Assembly (NCBI GenBank): GCA_034401795.1
Contig: CM067372.1
Span: forward strand, 38,352,494 to 38,416,493
Length of the DNA: 64,000 nucleotides
Origin: Chaetoderma sp. LZ-2023a
Taxonomy: Eukaryota; Mollusca; Caudofoveata; Chaetodermatida; Chaetodermatidae
Direction: 5' to 3'
Positions 35,141-45,681 of this stretch are shown here, one piece after another; within the stretch, counting starts at the first letter, position 1, and the number at the start of each line of letters is the position of its first letter. The notes under the pieces were generated by a model that searched no databases, was not told where the DNA came from, and saw only the letters and a list, made by a program, of their open reading frames with translations. The position numbers and the translations under genes are program-made.

Positions 35141-36801
35141 TACACCTGTGCAAAAGTTAAGCACCAGCAAAAACAATAGAACGTAGAAACATGATGGTAC
35201 AACTAGGCTGCCATACTTTTTGTCCCCGCGTTAGCTGACATAATTCCAAGTACGAAATGCACATGCATGCATGACTTCATGCCGCTTGATGTCCGTGCGT
35301 GGCGGGAAACAGCACACGTGTTCAGTTATGTAAAAGTCCAGTTTGAGGTGTAGAACATTACATACAGATTTAGGCGACAAGATTAGGAATTTTGTGTTCA
35401 TGACCGTGGTTTATTTGTACAGAGAGAATTAGCTCTTGATTGTGAACCGCTATGGCAAGACGAAGGTTAAGTGATCGTGTGAAATGGCAAATCATAGGCA
35501 TGCATACCACTGGTATGTCATGCAGAGAGATTGGCAGACAGCTGAACATTAACCATACTGTAATCAGTCGTTTGATTGCAAAACATGGGCAAACTAACGA
35601 GGTGAAGGACAGGCCTAGATCTGGAAGACCGAAGAAGACTACTGCCCGTGATGATCGAGCCCTAGTACGCCTTGTTAGGAGATCTCCATTCACCAACAGC
35701 AGAGTGCTCAGCCAGCAATGGGAAACGCGCAATAGAGTGTCAATGTCTACCGTCAAAAGGAGACTGTATGCTGCTGGCATGAAAGCTAGGAGACCTGTCA
35801 GACGTCCTCTCCTCACTGCACACCACAAAGAGGAGCGGCTGAGGTGGTGCAACGAAAGAAGACACTGAAACATGAGATCCTGGAGACGGGTACACTGGTC
35901 CGATGAAAGTCGGTTCCTGCTTCATGCCACAGATGGTCGAACTCGTGTATGGAGGTCCAGACGCACGGCGTACGACCAACGTAACATCATGGAAGAAGTT
36001 CCATTTGGTGGAGGTTCCGTTATGATATGGGGGTGCATCTCATTTGATTGTAAGCTGGATCTGCTGACTGTACCTGGAACACTAAATGGACAAAGATATC
36101 AAGATTCCATACTGGATAGAGTTGTGGTCCCTCATTTCGTAAATCCTGCACCTGGAACCCACCCTATATTCATGGATGACAACGCCCGACCACATCGTGC
36201 TAGAGCTGTGCATGAATACCTCCGCCAGAATGCCATCGAAACCCTACCATGGCCAGCAAGGAGCCCTGACATGAACCCTATTGAGCATATCTGGGACATT
36301 CTGGCAAACATGGTGAGAAGGAGGGATCCTCCTGTGCAGAACCTACAGGAATTAACAGACGCACTCCATCTTGAATGGCAACGAATACCACAATGGCGTA
36401 TCAGTCGGTTGGTGACCAGCATGAGACGTCGTGTCCAGGCCGTCATCCAGGCACAAGGTGGATATACCCGATATTAATAATGACAGTCTCAAACTCGTGC
36501 ACAGATGTTAAACTTCGTTTTCAGACACCATTAATGACAATCTAGCCACGTGTGTCAACTGTAGGGCAATAGTTGTCAGTTGTGTCAACGTAACCATATT
36601 CAGGCCTCGTTTTCAAGTTCAAACAAAAACATACAGTGTTTCCCCACCATCATAATCAGCATTCCTCTAGTTGCATTATTACCTCTTGCACTAAGATGGA
36701 TGGGTACATAAATGTTTATGCTATTGCTTTCTTCATAGCACATGAATATACCCTCGCATGTGCGTAAAAATAGGGTGGTGCTTAACTCTTGCACAGGTGT
36801 A
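35141..36801 (+). mobile_element. Tc1-like transposon, second copy, inverted (1,661 bp)
   Basis: Same termini as the copy at 33190 (one substitution in the right TIR: CTCTTGCAC for CTTTTGCAC), flanked by TA at 35139-35140 and 36802-36803. Orientation is opposite, so the pair forms a near-perfect 1.66-kb inverted repeat with a 291-bp spacer. Confidence 0.95.
35452..36477 (+). pseudogene. Tc1-like transposase inactivated by a single TGA
   Basis: Same length and frame as the intact copy, interrupted only by TGA at 35866-35868 (codon 139, tryptophan in the intact copy), 12 codons before the first catalytic Asp. About ten amino-acid differences separate the two copies (for example C for F at residue 24, R for C at 93, I for V at 192). 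D151, D243 and E278 are all still encoded downstream of the stop. It is very young, since one nonsense change is the only damage. The downstream part opens with a Met at codon 141 and could make only a fragment without the DNA-binding region. Confidence 0.93.
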
Positions 36802-37049
36802 TACATGACTAGATGACAATAAACACAGGTCCTTGAATCCCTTCAACAGAGCCGACACAATCTCAGAAATGCACATACCACCGCACAAATACACACTGGG
36901 TATATCTATATAGTAGCACGTACACCCCCACTACATCGACTCTGCCAAAAAAAATCAAAGGCCCGTGCAATAAACAAAAAGGACTGGTCACCATTGGGTG
37001 GGTTTCGTCAAACCTCACAGCCCAGAATCGCTCACATCCAATATGTCTT
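36802..37049. other. Spacer within duplication copy A
   Basis: It has no clear partner in copy B. Similarity to copy B resumes near 37055. Confidence 0.4.
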
Positions 37050-37473
37050 TTTTTAAATATGAGGCCTACATGTTATGGCATAAGCAATTGCTCCATTGTA
37101 GAAATACAGTGATTATTTGTAGACGTATTCCATATTGATATTATCTCGGGATATCTATCGTGATTTTATATTTACACCATTCTTAGGGCTCAGATTATTC
37201 ACAGGTGTAAAAAACATAAAACAGCTCATAGCGAAAACAGCTGAGGGAAAGGGTATAAACAGCTTCCCCAAAATAAACGCAACCACTTTCCATCGTTCTA
37301 CGTATTGAAAACATGCCACTGGTGTTACCTATCTGTCAGCTTCGGTAAATTTCTTGTGATCTTTTTTCCTTTCTTATTATTAGGTGACGTCATATAGAGG
37401 GTTTACAGAATTCCAATTGGGCCATAGCACCATCGCATTATATTATATTCAACTTTTATGTATATTCTTCTAT

Positions 37474-37704
37474 CTATACATGCATCTTTCCAAAATATAT
37501 CCTTCCTGGCAGGATGTAGAGGTGGCATAGGCGTTGGATGGACGAAGTATTGGTGACAATCTCAGAAGATGCGGCCTTGGGGATTGTCATGGGTGCACAA
37601 GTATAACAACATTTGCGCGAACACTGTATCATAGAGCTGATAAGCCAGCAGTCGGCTTTACCATTGCCAACATCTTTACATTCTTCACATACCTTGGCAA
37701 TCAT
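37474..37704 (-). other. Cysteine-rich minus-strand ORF within a stretch missing from copy B
   Basis: The first ~45 codons have eight cysteines with spacing C-x2-C-x9-C-x8-C-x3-CC-x2-C. This loosely recalls small disulfide folds such as the ShKT type, but the last loops are short. The cysteine-rich part lies in a ~165-bp stretch (37548-37715) that the paralogous copy B lacks; the rest of the frame is duplicated sequence. No signal peptide, and no upstream exon is visible. It may be an exon fragment carried in, or chance. I do not assign a function. Confidence 0.3.
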
Positions 37705-38138
37705 ATTATGTAATCAGCGGCATAATGATATATTATTGTTGCCGGGATATTATAAATATAATCCCTTATTAACTTGCAAGCTGATTACTTAGCAATATGT
37801 GTATGTTATCTGTAATATGTACACCTATATAACACTCAAAGCCCGACTTGACAGAGCATATTATGATTTATTGACACCCCCCCCCCTCCTCTGATAACTG
37901 CCTCTGTTTTATGAGCAGCGATGAGTGCTAAATCTATTATAAATATTAAACCTTACATATCAGTTTCCATTGTTCAACCCCCTACCTTTGAGGGCAGCGC
38001 AATTTGCGACCGTTGTCGCTGCAGAAGTTTTGGGGAAATGTTTAATTTAAATTCATCATTGGTCTTACCTCCACCAGTTTGTATTAAGTATTAACTGCTT
38101 ACCATTTACAGACCAGAAACAACTACGCTACGGACAAT

Positions 38139-38232
38139 TCTGTTGAGTATTTTGAAACTGCCGTGGCTGGGATCTGTTGCTGTATATCGCAGCAACAGCT
38201 CCCAGTCAAATTAGCTTCAAAATATTCAACAG
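38139..38232. mobile_element. MITE A palindromic core
   Basis: TCTGTTGAGTATTTTGAAAC ... TGTTGCTGTATATCGCAGCA ... GTCAAATTAGCTTCAAAATA, a palindrome of about 94 bp. Its counterpart in copy B is at 48062-48143, so it predates the duplication. Confidence 0.85.
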
Positions 38233-38290
38233 GTTTCCTGTATAGATGTCTTGAAATTGAGACACATGAATTTCAACAATTAAAGTAAAG

Positions 38291-40977
38291 GACCAGGGAA
38301 CTAACAAATGCTCTTGAACGATAGATTTAGATAATAATCAACCTATAGCCACCAGTAAAAAACAGAAATAAATCGAATTAATTTGAAAAAAGGCAAGTAA
38401 ATACCATTTATGTTACTCTGGCGTGAACCAACTAATGACGCAGCTGATGCTATGCACTCTGCTGTAAGTCGAGCGCATAAATAATACCCTCTATATGTAA
38501 CCATGATTTTGTTGATAATTTTATAATAATTTTGCCTTTGATTATTTTTAAATAACATTTTGGTCAATAACTTTTGGTGTGTTTTTTCCTGTGGGCGTGT
38601 ATATGAGATCAGTGGTGAAAGGGTTGTTTAATGGCTTTTAGTGTGCATGTGGAATTGCGACTATGCCTGCCTGACTCGGATAATGACTTGGCTAATGAGT
38701 GCGGAAACTGAAATGATGCGGGTGGCTGCGTGTAAAAGTGTAAACAAATATGGCAAGATCTGAGACACTGTGACAATTAGACACAAAAGATGTCACATAC
38801 TGGACCAAACTAACAACTTATCGCCAAGCGCTGCCTTGTGATGTTCCCTGGGATCAACATTTGTCACCACCATTTGGGATGGTAGTTTGGTTGGCCATGG
38901 GCCGTTAGCATACTTTCATGTGGGTGGTATATGGGAGCCATCCATTTCCTATTTGAACTGTGATATGGTTTGTGATTTGACTGGTTAATTGGAGCCACAC
39001 GTTTTGAATACTGATTGAAGCTGATGAGCGGGTCCCCGTTGGAGAAAAAGAGTAGGGATTGCCACGTTGGACGAGTGAGGTGGAATTTAGAGAGAATTTA
39101 GCTAGGCTGTAGGGAAGTGAGGAGTGTGTGTTAGGCCGGACAGACCCACACAAAGAGTTTGAGCTGTCGATTTGCAAAATACGTTGTAGAAAAAGTTACG
39201 TTGTTGCCAAACAGGCATACAATTAAGTTAGTAAACAATAGACATACGGTTAAGTTGATTTGCCCAACAGGTAAACAAACCAAAATATAATCGACTATTG
39301 TTGCCAGACCTGCAAATAAGAACTGTCACCTTATACATATATCACCAATTGTTGTGGCATCGTGACACGTGTTGTATTACCGCTCGTCCATGTATGATGT
39401 GGATACTTATCACACTTGTTTGTATTATCACTCAAAATCAATCGCCCATTGTTGGTTTATCACCCGTCTGTGATGAGATGAACTATCACACACGTTTCAT
39501 TGTATTACCACCCACCCGTTTGTGATGAGAATTATCACCTTCATGTAATGCCGGAGTACTGTGTGTGATGAGAAGAACTATCATACTCATTTCATTGTAT
39601 TAAGAGTGAGGTGGAATTTGGAGACCAAATCGGAGAGCTGTTTGTGATGAGAATTATCACATTCGTGTAATGTCTGAGTACTGTGTGTGATGTGAACTAT
39701 CACATGTATAAAGGTGTAATCATGGTCACCTGTGCGCGCGTCGCTACTACCAATCGAAAGAACGCGTACGGTATAGGAGTGTTCTAAGTATGTGTCACTA
39801 CATTGAGTCATGGATTCGTGGATCACCTATTTCGTGGATCGCCTGCATTGTGGATTAACTATTTCGTGGATCGCCAATTATCGTGTAATTCTTTAACCCC
39901 CGGGGAATACGTAATTGAACATAAACTGTATGTATTCTTGACAATAATATACATTACAACATTTCATACATACGATACTGAAATATATAATTCATTGTTT
40001 AATTGTTTAATTACTTTTTGATTGCCTATAGTCATCACCATATTATCGTAAGTATCAATAGTATATCAATATCATTGTTGCATCATCTTATCGTTGTCAA
40101 TATCATTAATCATTTCATCCTCTTATCATAGTCATTATCATTAGTCATTTCATTACATTTCCATTCATATTCACTCTCATCTACATCCATAATTATTCAA
40201 TAAATATTACCATATATATTAGATCTAACATTTCTTTGTTTCCTTCACTGAAGATATAGATTTGACATTGAGAGTATTTTGTGATTTGCCGGGCCCTGGG
40301 CCACTAGATGGACGTTTAAGACCTTGTCAAGTGTGGCTACAACCACAGCGCCTGGTAAAATAGTTTCGGCACCTATTCCCCTAAACATGACCTATTTAAC
40401 AGGTGTTGCATAACTGGGAGCGTATGGGTTACGTATCCGGTCATATAAGTTGTTATATTAGCCTTAAACTGATTAGCCACTACTTCCTAGAGATACGTCG
40501 ATACTGTCTAATCTTAAAGCAGCTTGACTGAAAGCCGTTGTTTCCAGAGACATGATCTGCATTTAGTTACACGAATTTCAAAATATTCAGTAGGCATCAT
40601 GTTGCGACCTTGGAAACTAGCAACGACAGTGACCTTCAAATATAATGTATAAAAAAGAATCAATAGTGAAATAACAGTAGCGATTTAATGCTCTTCTTCA
40701 TCGGCTCTTATAGAGAATACTATTCATACCACCTACGTATTTATGCCTACGTAATCACGTGTGCTTCTGTTATATTCGCACCAACAGTTGACGCACGGCG
40801 GAGTGCAAAGCACTGGATACGTCACTAATTGACTCCGAGTTAAGCGGTCCTAGATTTAGTAAATGCTTTTTCTCAAATAATCCCGATTCATTTCCATTTT
40901 TACCGTGGTAGTTTATTTAATCAATAAACATAATTTGTTATTTCCCTTTTCCCTTTCTTTAAAGGGTTGAACGTGCG
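38291..40977. other. Intron 1 spacer with degenerate repeats
   Basis: Between 39340 and 39720, TGTGATGAGAANNACTATCAC-like units recur irregularly. GAGTGAGGTGGAATTT occurs at 39073 and 39605. TTTCGTGGATCGCC occurs twice at 39829-39880. ATCATT-rich DNA fills 40030-40180. No gene recognised. Confidence 0.5.
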
Positions 40978-41245
40978 CATATCTTATTCCCCGTAGCAGT
41001 AAGTTAGATATATCAATTTCTATCTAAGCTCCGCCTGTGCTTTACCTGTGGTGAGGTCGATTTTTATACTTTGAAACCTGAATTCACAAAATCCCAATTT
41101 AAAGGTAATTATAGAGGTAAGCTGTTGAATATTTTGAAACCAAGTTGAGTGTGTGGTGTTGCTGCCTACACAACAGCACACAGTCAAATTATTTCAAAAT
41201 ATTTGTTTATTAAATAGTAAATTCATCAAAGACATACAATTCGTA
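40978..41245 (+). mobile_element. MITE A copy interrupted by a larger transposon
   Basis: A degenerate left part (TATTCCCCGTAGCAG, TCTAAGCTCCGCCTGTGC), then the palindromic core at about 41126-41213, then the start of the right half (TTTATTAAATAGTAAATTCA ... GACATACAATTCGTA). It stops at 41245, where the next element begins. Confidence 0.75.
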
Positions 41246-41804
41246 CACTGCCCTCCACTGACAAAAGGGGGGTAAGTAAAAAAAATTCAAAACTGAGATT
41301 TTGACACATCTTGCCTAATTTGGACTTGCTCTTTTCAATGGAACTATTGCCAATGTAAATTTTTCTTTTGATTTTTAGTTATAAAATAACAAAATGATGT
41401 ATGTCTTCCCCATCACAGACAATTACAATGACAAAAGGAAGTAACCGCCTTTTGTCATTGTAAATGCTGAACATACTTCCTTTTGTCAATGAAATATCTT
41501 CAGTCAAAGATATTTAATTTGCATATCAAAAGGTCATATGTCTAGCTCATGTGTCATGCATGGTACTCTCACTGCATGTAACAAGTGCATAAAAAGGTAT
41601 GGATTTGCACTATTGAGTACAGTCTACTTGTAAACATTTAATACGGTTTGTTCAAAGTACACGATTTAATAATTTACAAGTCAGGTCTACAAACCAGATC
41701 CGCTATTAAATTTTTTAATTCGTCAGTTTTCCTAGAACTAGGCTATAAGGCTACAGCTCCAGTTCCAGTTTACCAGTGAAAATAAGATAATAAGCAAAGT
41801 CACT

Positions 41805-41809
41805 ATTAC

Positions 41810-41848
<39 letters not shown>
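41805..41848. repeat. (ATT)n microsatellite
   Basis: About 14 ATT units just before the ORF of element H. Confidence 0.95.
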
Positions 41849-41849
<1 letters not shown>

Positions 41850-41921
41850 AGCGCCAAATTCACAAACAACCCGTTACTTGTAAATGTAAAAGAAGTTAAG
41901 TTTGTACCTGGATCGGTTTCT

Positions 41922-42173
41922 ATGTATTGGAAAGAGGACTTGGATGAAACAGATTACAAAGAAGGTTTATTCTTAAAGAAAAAAGTAGCTGCAAAAGTAC
42001 TGGAGAAAAGGCTTCAATATCCTTCTCGTAGTGTTCCACGAGGTGTTATTGCATCTAAAAAATTAGGGATTATTAGATCTGTCTGCCAAAGTATCCCACC
42101 TAATCGCCGCACATTTTGGGAAAACTTACCAGAAGACATTAAAGCTGCTGATTTGATTGACAAATTTAAATAG
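41922..42173 (+). CDS. Fragment of a mobile-element protein of unknown function
   Basis: An 83-codon frame. The same frame stays open about 70 bp upstream of the ATG to the ATT microsatellite, so the true protein was probably longer and lost its front. Visible features are an acidic D-L-D-E-T-D-Y-K-E stretch, a lysine-rich region, and an I-A-S-K-K ... I-P-P-N-R-R-T-F-W-E-N-L-P segment near residues 46-70. The last resembles a C-terminal domain I vaguely recall from multicopy invertebrate transposon proteins; I cannot name the family. It lies inside element H, whose termini flank it, so it is probably the remnant of that element's own protein. No partner ORF survives. Confidence 0.4.
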   Translation: MYWKEDLDETDYKEGLFLKKKVAAKVLEKRLQYPSRSVPRGVIASKKLGIIRSVCQSIPPNRRTFWENLPEDIKAADLIDKFK

Positions 42174-42289
42174 AAAAAACTGCACTGATCTGTAAAAAGG
42201 TTTTGTTTTCACAAATACCTTAACACATCAAGTTTGAATTTTCTTAAATAATTACTGTTCATGAATAATGTATATGAATTGGTATTTTC

Positions 42290-43110
42290 AAATCTTTTGA
42301 TTTAAATTTGTTGAAAATTTACCATCTTGTTTTGATAAAAACCATTTACATACTCTCAGGTTTGGACTTATTTGAAAATAATTTACTGTTAATAAATGAT
42401 TTATTAGTGTTTTCACACACAATGAAATGATACATTTTATGTGAACATAATTTGATGAAATTGTGGAATTTGTTGAAGATTTACTATTTTGTTTTTTATA
42501 AACACCTTTACAAATCACCCCGAATTCAATAAGGAGGTTTAAACTCGGTTTAGTCTAAACCAGGTAATAAATATGTTTTAATCTAAAGATATATACTGGT
42601 TTAGATTATAATTGCCTCAAAATAAGGTCTCTCCGCAATACTATAAAACGTGTTATATATTGAAATAAACAGATTTCGGTACTGGTAAATAAGACCCACA
42701 TGATAGATATCTACCGAATATTGACCTCATTATGCATGAAGGGAGATCCAATACACTGAATTTCTTATCACCGGCCAGGACAAAGCTTAAACCAAGTCTA
42801 GCTAAACCTCCTTATTGAATTCGGGCCATGATGTTTAAGTTTAGCCTACTTTAAATAATCATATTTGTATTTTCACCTAAATTGCCTAATGAAATGTTTT
42901 TCTGTTAAAATTATGTAACGAAACTGTAAAATTAGTTGAGAATGTGAAATTTTGTTTCTAAAAACACCTTTACAAGTATTTTTTATGTGAAAATAATTTA
43001 ATGCAACTGTAAAATTTGTTGAAAAATTGATCATTTGGTTTTGTTGTAGGAACACATTTACATATAGTTTTGTGTTTACTTGAAAATAAATATTTGGACT
43101 CGAACGATTT
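42290..43110. repeat. Degenerate internal repeats of element H
   Basis: Blocks resembling AATTTGTTGAAAATTTACCA followed by TTTGTTTTNATAAAAACAC and TTTACA recur near 42305, 42465, 42930 and 43015, interrupted by MITE F. Confidence 0.6.
42518..42825. mobile_element. MITE F, 308 bp with perfect 23-bp TIRs
   Basis: The left end CCCGAATTCAATAAGGAGG (plus TTTA) is mirrored exactly at the right end (42803-42825). Subterminal GGTTTAGTCTAAACC and AAACCAAGTCTAGCTAAACC also pair. No coding capacity and no clear target duplication. Confidence 0.88.
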
Positions 43111-43510
43111 TTAGTATTTTCAAACCTAAAACAATGGTATATATGTTTATTGTAAGAAGAAACTGGATACAGAACCCTCTTTTCATCTATCCCATTACGT
43201 TTCTTTAATTACAAAATGGAGTAAATGTGAATTTACACTGACAAAAGGATGTAAAGTGTGATTACTCTGGAATTTGAACACTAGAAACACAGATATACAA
43301 TGGCAAAAGGAAGTATGTCACTATAATTTGTTTAAAAGGAACCAGTTCTGATTTCCTTTTAAATAATAGTAATCTTTAACACATATGTGTCGCTCTGATA
43401 TAATTTTGACAGAAATGTGCTGGAAATTAACACAGGGCTATCCATACATGCATTTTATTTATTTTCTCAAAAAATGATTTCTTGGACATACTACCTTTTG
43501 TCAATGTAGG

Positions 43511-44768
43511 CAGGGCCGAACTTAGGCCACATGGGGCCCAGGGCAAGGTTTCTGACATGGGGCCCTGTTGGCGAGCTATATGCCTATATAGGGGTGACTC
43601 ACCCCTCCTTAGGGTTGTCTGGTAGTCTCCCCACCTCAACCCCACCCCATTTTCGGTTAGAGTGTCTATAACAAAAAGTATTTCTTGGAGAGAATTCCGA
43701 GAGCTGTATGTAATCAGAGATGGATTATTGCAAGGGTATGTGCCAGTGTGGGGCTGCAACACTAAGGCCCGCTTAAGGGTCCCAAAATTATCAAGCAAAA
43801 TAATGTTTATAATATTTAACCCTTTGCACGTGTAATCCCATTATCTCAATTTCATGGCATGAGGTAAGCTGCTGAATATGTTATTTTAATATTAGGCAGC
43901 AACAGCTTCCAGTCAAATTAGTTTCAAAATATTTGTTACGTTGCAAAGCATTTATTATAGTTGATCTGTCAGGGTGAAAAGGTATTAAAGTTTAATAATT
44001 TTAGCTTATCCATTATCAATGGCCAATGGGTACACATTCATTTAGTCGTGTGCTCCAACTATATAGGCTTAACCCACCTTTGGGTATAACAGTAAATAAT
44101 TTTATAACCACAAAAAAACTTTGCAAACAGCATATACAGTATAATACAGAACCGATCAGAAATAGAAATCTTTGATCCACGTACGACGTAGTCTACGCAA
44201 GTTACGCAACTGCAACAATAAAAACTTAAAATGTGTTAAATAACAATCAAAATATACTTACCTGCTATCAGCCTATCCTGCTCTGAATAAAAGCTTATTC
44301 TGACGGATGATGATGCCTCATAACAATTTTGCCACGTCAGCGTTAAGCGTTTTGCCCATTACATAATAAAAATTACATCGGGTAATACTGAACAGCATTT
44401 CGCGGAAACTGGAAATCATTAAACTCTAAATAAATAGTAGCTTAGAAATTGTATTGTAATATGAGTGTGGCCATTTGTGGGTGGCGGGGTGGGGTGGTAG
44501 ATTAATGAACCTAATTTTTAGGAAGAGCTTATTTCTGGTTATTTTTAATTTTCCATGAGCTTTAGTAATATGTAACTTATAATCTTATTTCAACATTTTA
44601 TTTTTACTAGCATTGGGGGCCCCTGACCACGGGCCAAGGTGCCCAGCCCGGCCCCCAGGGCCTCAAGAAATAACACCTAAATTTTTTTAGTTGTCATGTT
44701 CGGGGACCCTGGGCAAATCGGGGGCCCAGGGCACATGCCCCGTTTGCCCTGCCTATAGATCGGCCCTG
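43511..44768. mobile_element. Non-autonomous hAT-like element with perfect 8-bp target duplication
   Basis: The 8-bp AATGTAGG occurs at 43503-43510 and 44769-44776, directly against the ends. The termini are CAGGGCCGAACTTAGGC (left) and, reversed, CAGGGCCGATCTATAGGC (right), typical of hAT elements. GGGGCCC-rich subterminal blocks occur at both ends. There is no transposase frame, only a 123-codon ORF (43427-43798, -) crossing the left border. It inserted into the right terminus of element H and itself carries a MITE A core. Confidence 0.9.
43863..43935. mobile_element. MITE A core inside the hAT-like element
   Basis: GGTAAGCTGCTGAATATG ... AGGCAGCAACAGCTTCCAGTC ... AATTAGTTTCAAAATATTTG. The left arm is deleted in part. 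Confidence 0.65.
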
Positions 44769-44914
44769 AATGTAGGGCAGTACATTTGGGAGACTTTTAA
44801 ATACCCATGACCGTGCTAGATACATCATATATTGCGCATTTTGATTGTGATATCAGCCTACATATGATTTATTATGGCGTCATATACTTGAGTGGCAGAT
44901 CAAATCTCTCCATT

Positions 44915-45681
44915 ATTAGCTCACCTGGCCATTCACCTGGCCATTCGAATGGCCAAGTGAGTTTATGCCATGGTGACCGCCGGGTGTCCATCTGGCAACC
45001 GTCAACTTTTTCTCGGCTTTTCTGGTTTTAAAAGTCTCCGAAAGTGCTTGGGGGATTAATTAAAAACTCATGAAACATCATCTAGGGCAAGCGCTGTAAC
45101 AAGTTTGTTCGAGGGAACTTGATTGGTCAAATACTTCAGCGGCCATCCTGGATGACATGGTTTTGACAAAAATTACCGAATTCTTCTCCAGAATCGCTTA
45201 ACGGATCGTTCCGAAATTTGGGAAATATTATTAGGCCCTAAGGCCATTAAAGTTTGTTCAAGGGAAGTTGCTATGTAACAAACATGGACGCCGTGGACCA
45301 ATCAAAATTGTGCGTGTTTGGCGGCCTTTTTGGATTTTCTTATTAGGAGTTTGATGCCGAAATTGTTTTTTCAGCTTGCTGATTTCAAATATGACAGCTT
45401 TAAGCCTATCAGATAAGGGTCTGTCGGCCATCTTGGATCAGTTTCCCGCCAAAGACTCCTATACTTCTCGAGAACAACGGGGTCTAGTTGAAATTATATT
45501 TGGCAGGGAACCATCCTTAGAACATAGAGCTCCAAGTTTGTTCAAAGAAAGCAGATCGGCCAATTTAGTTATACCCCATCATGAATGTTGGCCGATTTTT
45601 AGAAATGCCTTTAAAAATCTTCGCCGAAACTGCTTGGGGAACGATGCATGGCTCATGAAACATCATTTGGGAAACAACTGG
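44915..45681. repeat. Dispersed repeat of molluscan style
   Basis: It starts TTAGCTCACCTGGCCATTC with a short palindrome (GGCCATTCGAATGGCC) and AAGTGAG. Then come repeated phrases such as CATGAAACATCATCTAGGG / CATGAAACATCATTTGGG and GTTTGTTC-AAGGGAA. I recall similar 'agctcacct...aagtgag' repeats from mollusc genomes; this is memory, not a search. A 122-codon ORF (45376-45744) crosses it and has no recognisable domain. Confidence 0.45.

Larger units (their letters stand above)
32425..38290 (+). repeat. Intronic segmental duplication, copy A (carries two Tc1-like insertions)
   Basis: Matches to copy B (46385-48190) run in the same order and orientation: TAAATGTTGACTAA (32635 and 46438); the AGAACAGCTATTTTGAGAG block (~33060 and 46917); GTTATGTTTGA (34854 and 47060); ATATTATCTCGGGA-TATCTATCG (37138 and 47270); CAGCTTCCCCAAAATAAACG (37260 and 47390); TTATAATCCCTTATTAACTT (~37755 and 47748); and TCTTGAAATTGAGACAC (38249 and 48161). 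Both copies directly follow a related satellite, and both end with the same MITE A core. Confidence 0.88.
41246..44780 (+). mobile_element. Unclassified TIR transposon H, nested (contains MITE F and a hAT-like element)
   Basis: The left end CACTGCCCTCCACTGACAAA and the right end (on the minus strand CTGCCCTACATTGACAAAAG) are inverted repeats, with TA on both sides (41244-41245, 44781-44782). The motif GACAAAAGG recurs near both ends (about 41264, 41432, 41452 inverted, 41482 inverted, 43240, 43302 as GGCAAAAGG, and 43495 inverted), possibly transposase-binding repeats. Without the nested hAT-like and F insertions it is about 2 kb. I cannot place it in a superfamily. Confidence 0.7.

Noticed and set aside
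24908..36477. TGA read as tryptophan, since two different transposases are broken only by TGG-to-TGA
   Set aside because: The host exons use TGG for Trp and the intact sister transposase has TGG at the same codon. Two independent nonsense changes in dead transposons need no altered code.
33514..36477. Antisense ORFs (for example 34118-34759 +, 35370-35873 -) as separate genes
   Set aside because: They are shadows of the transposase frames and are duplicated exactly as the transposons are.
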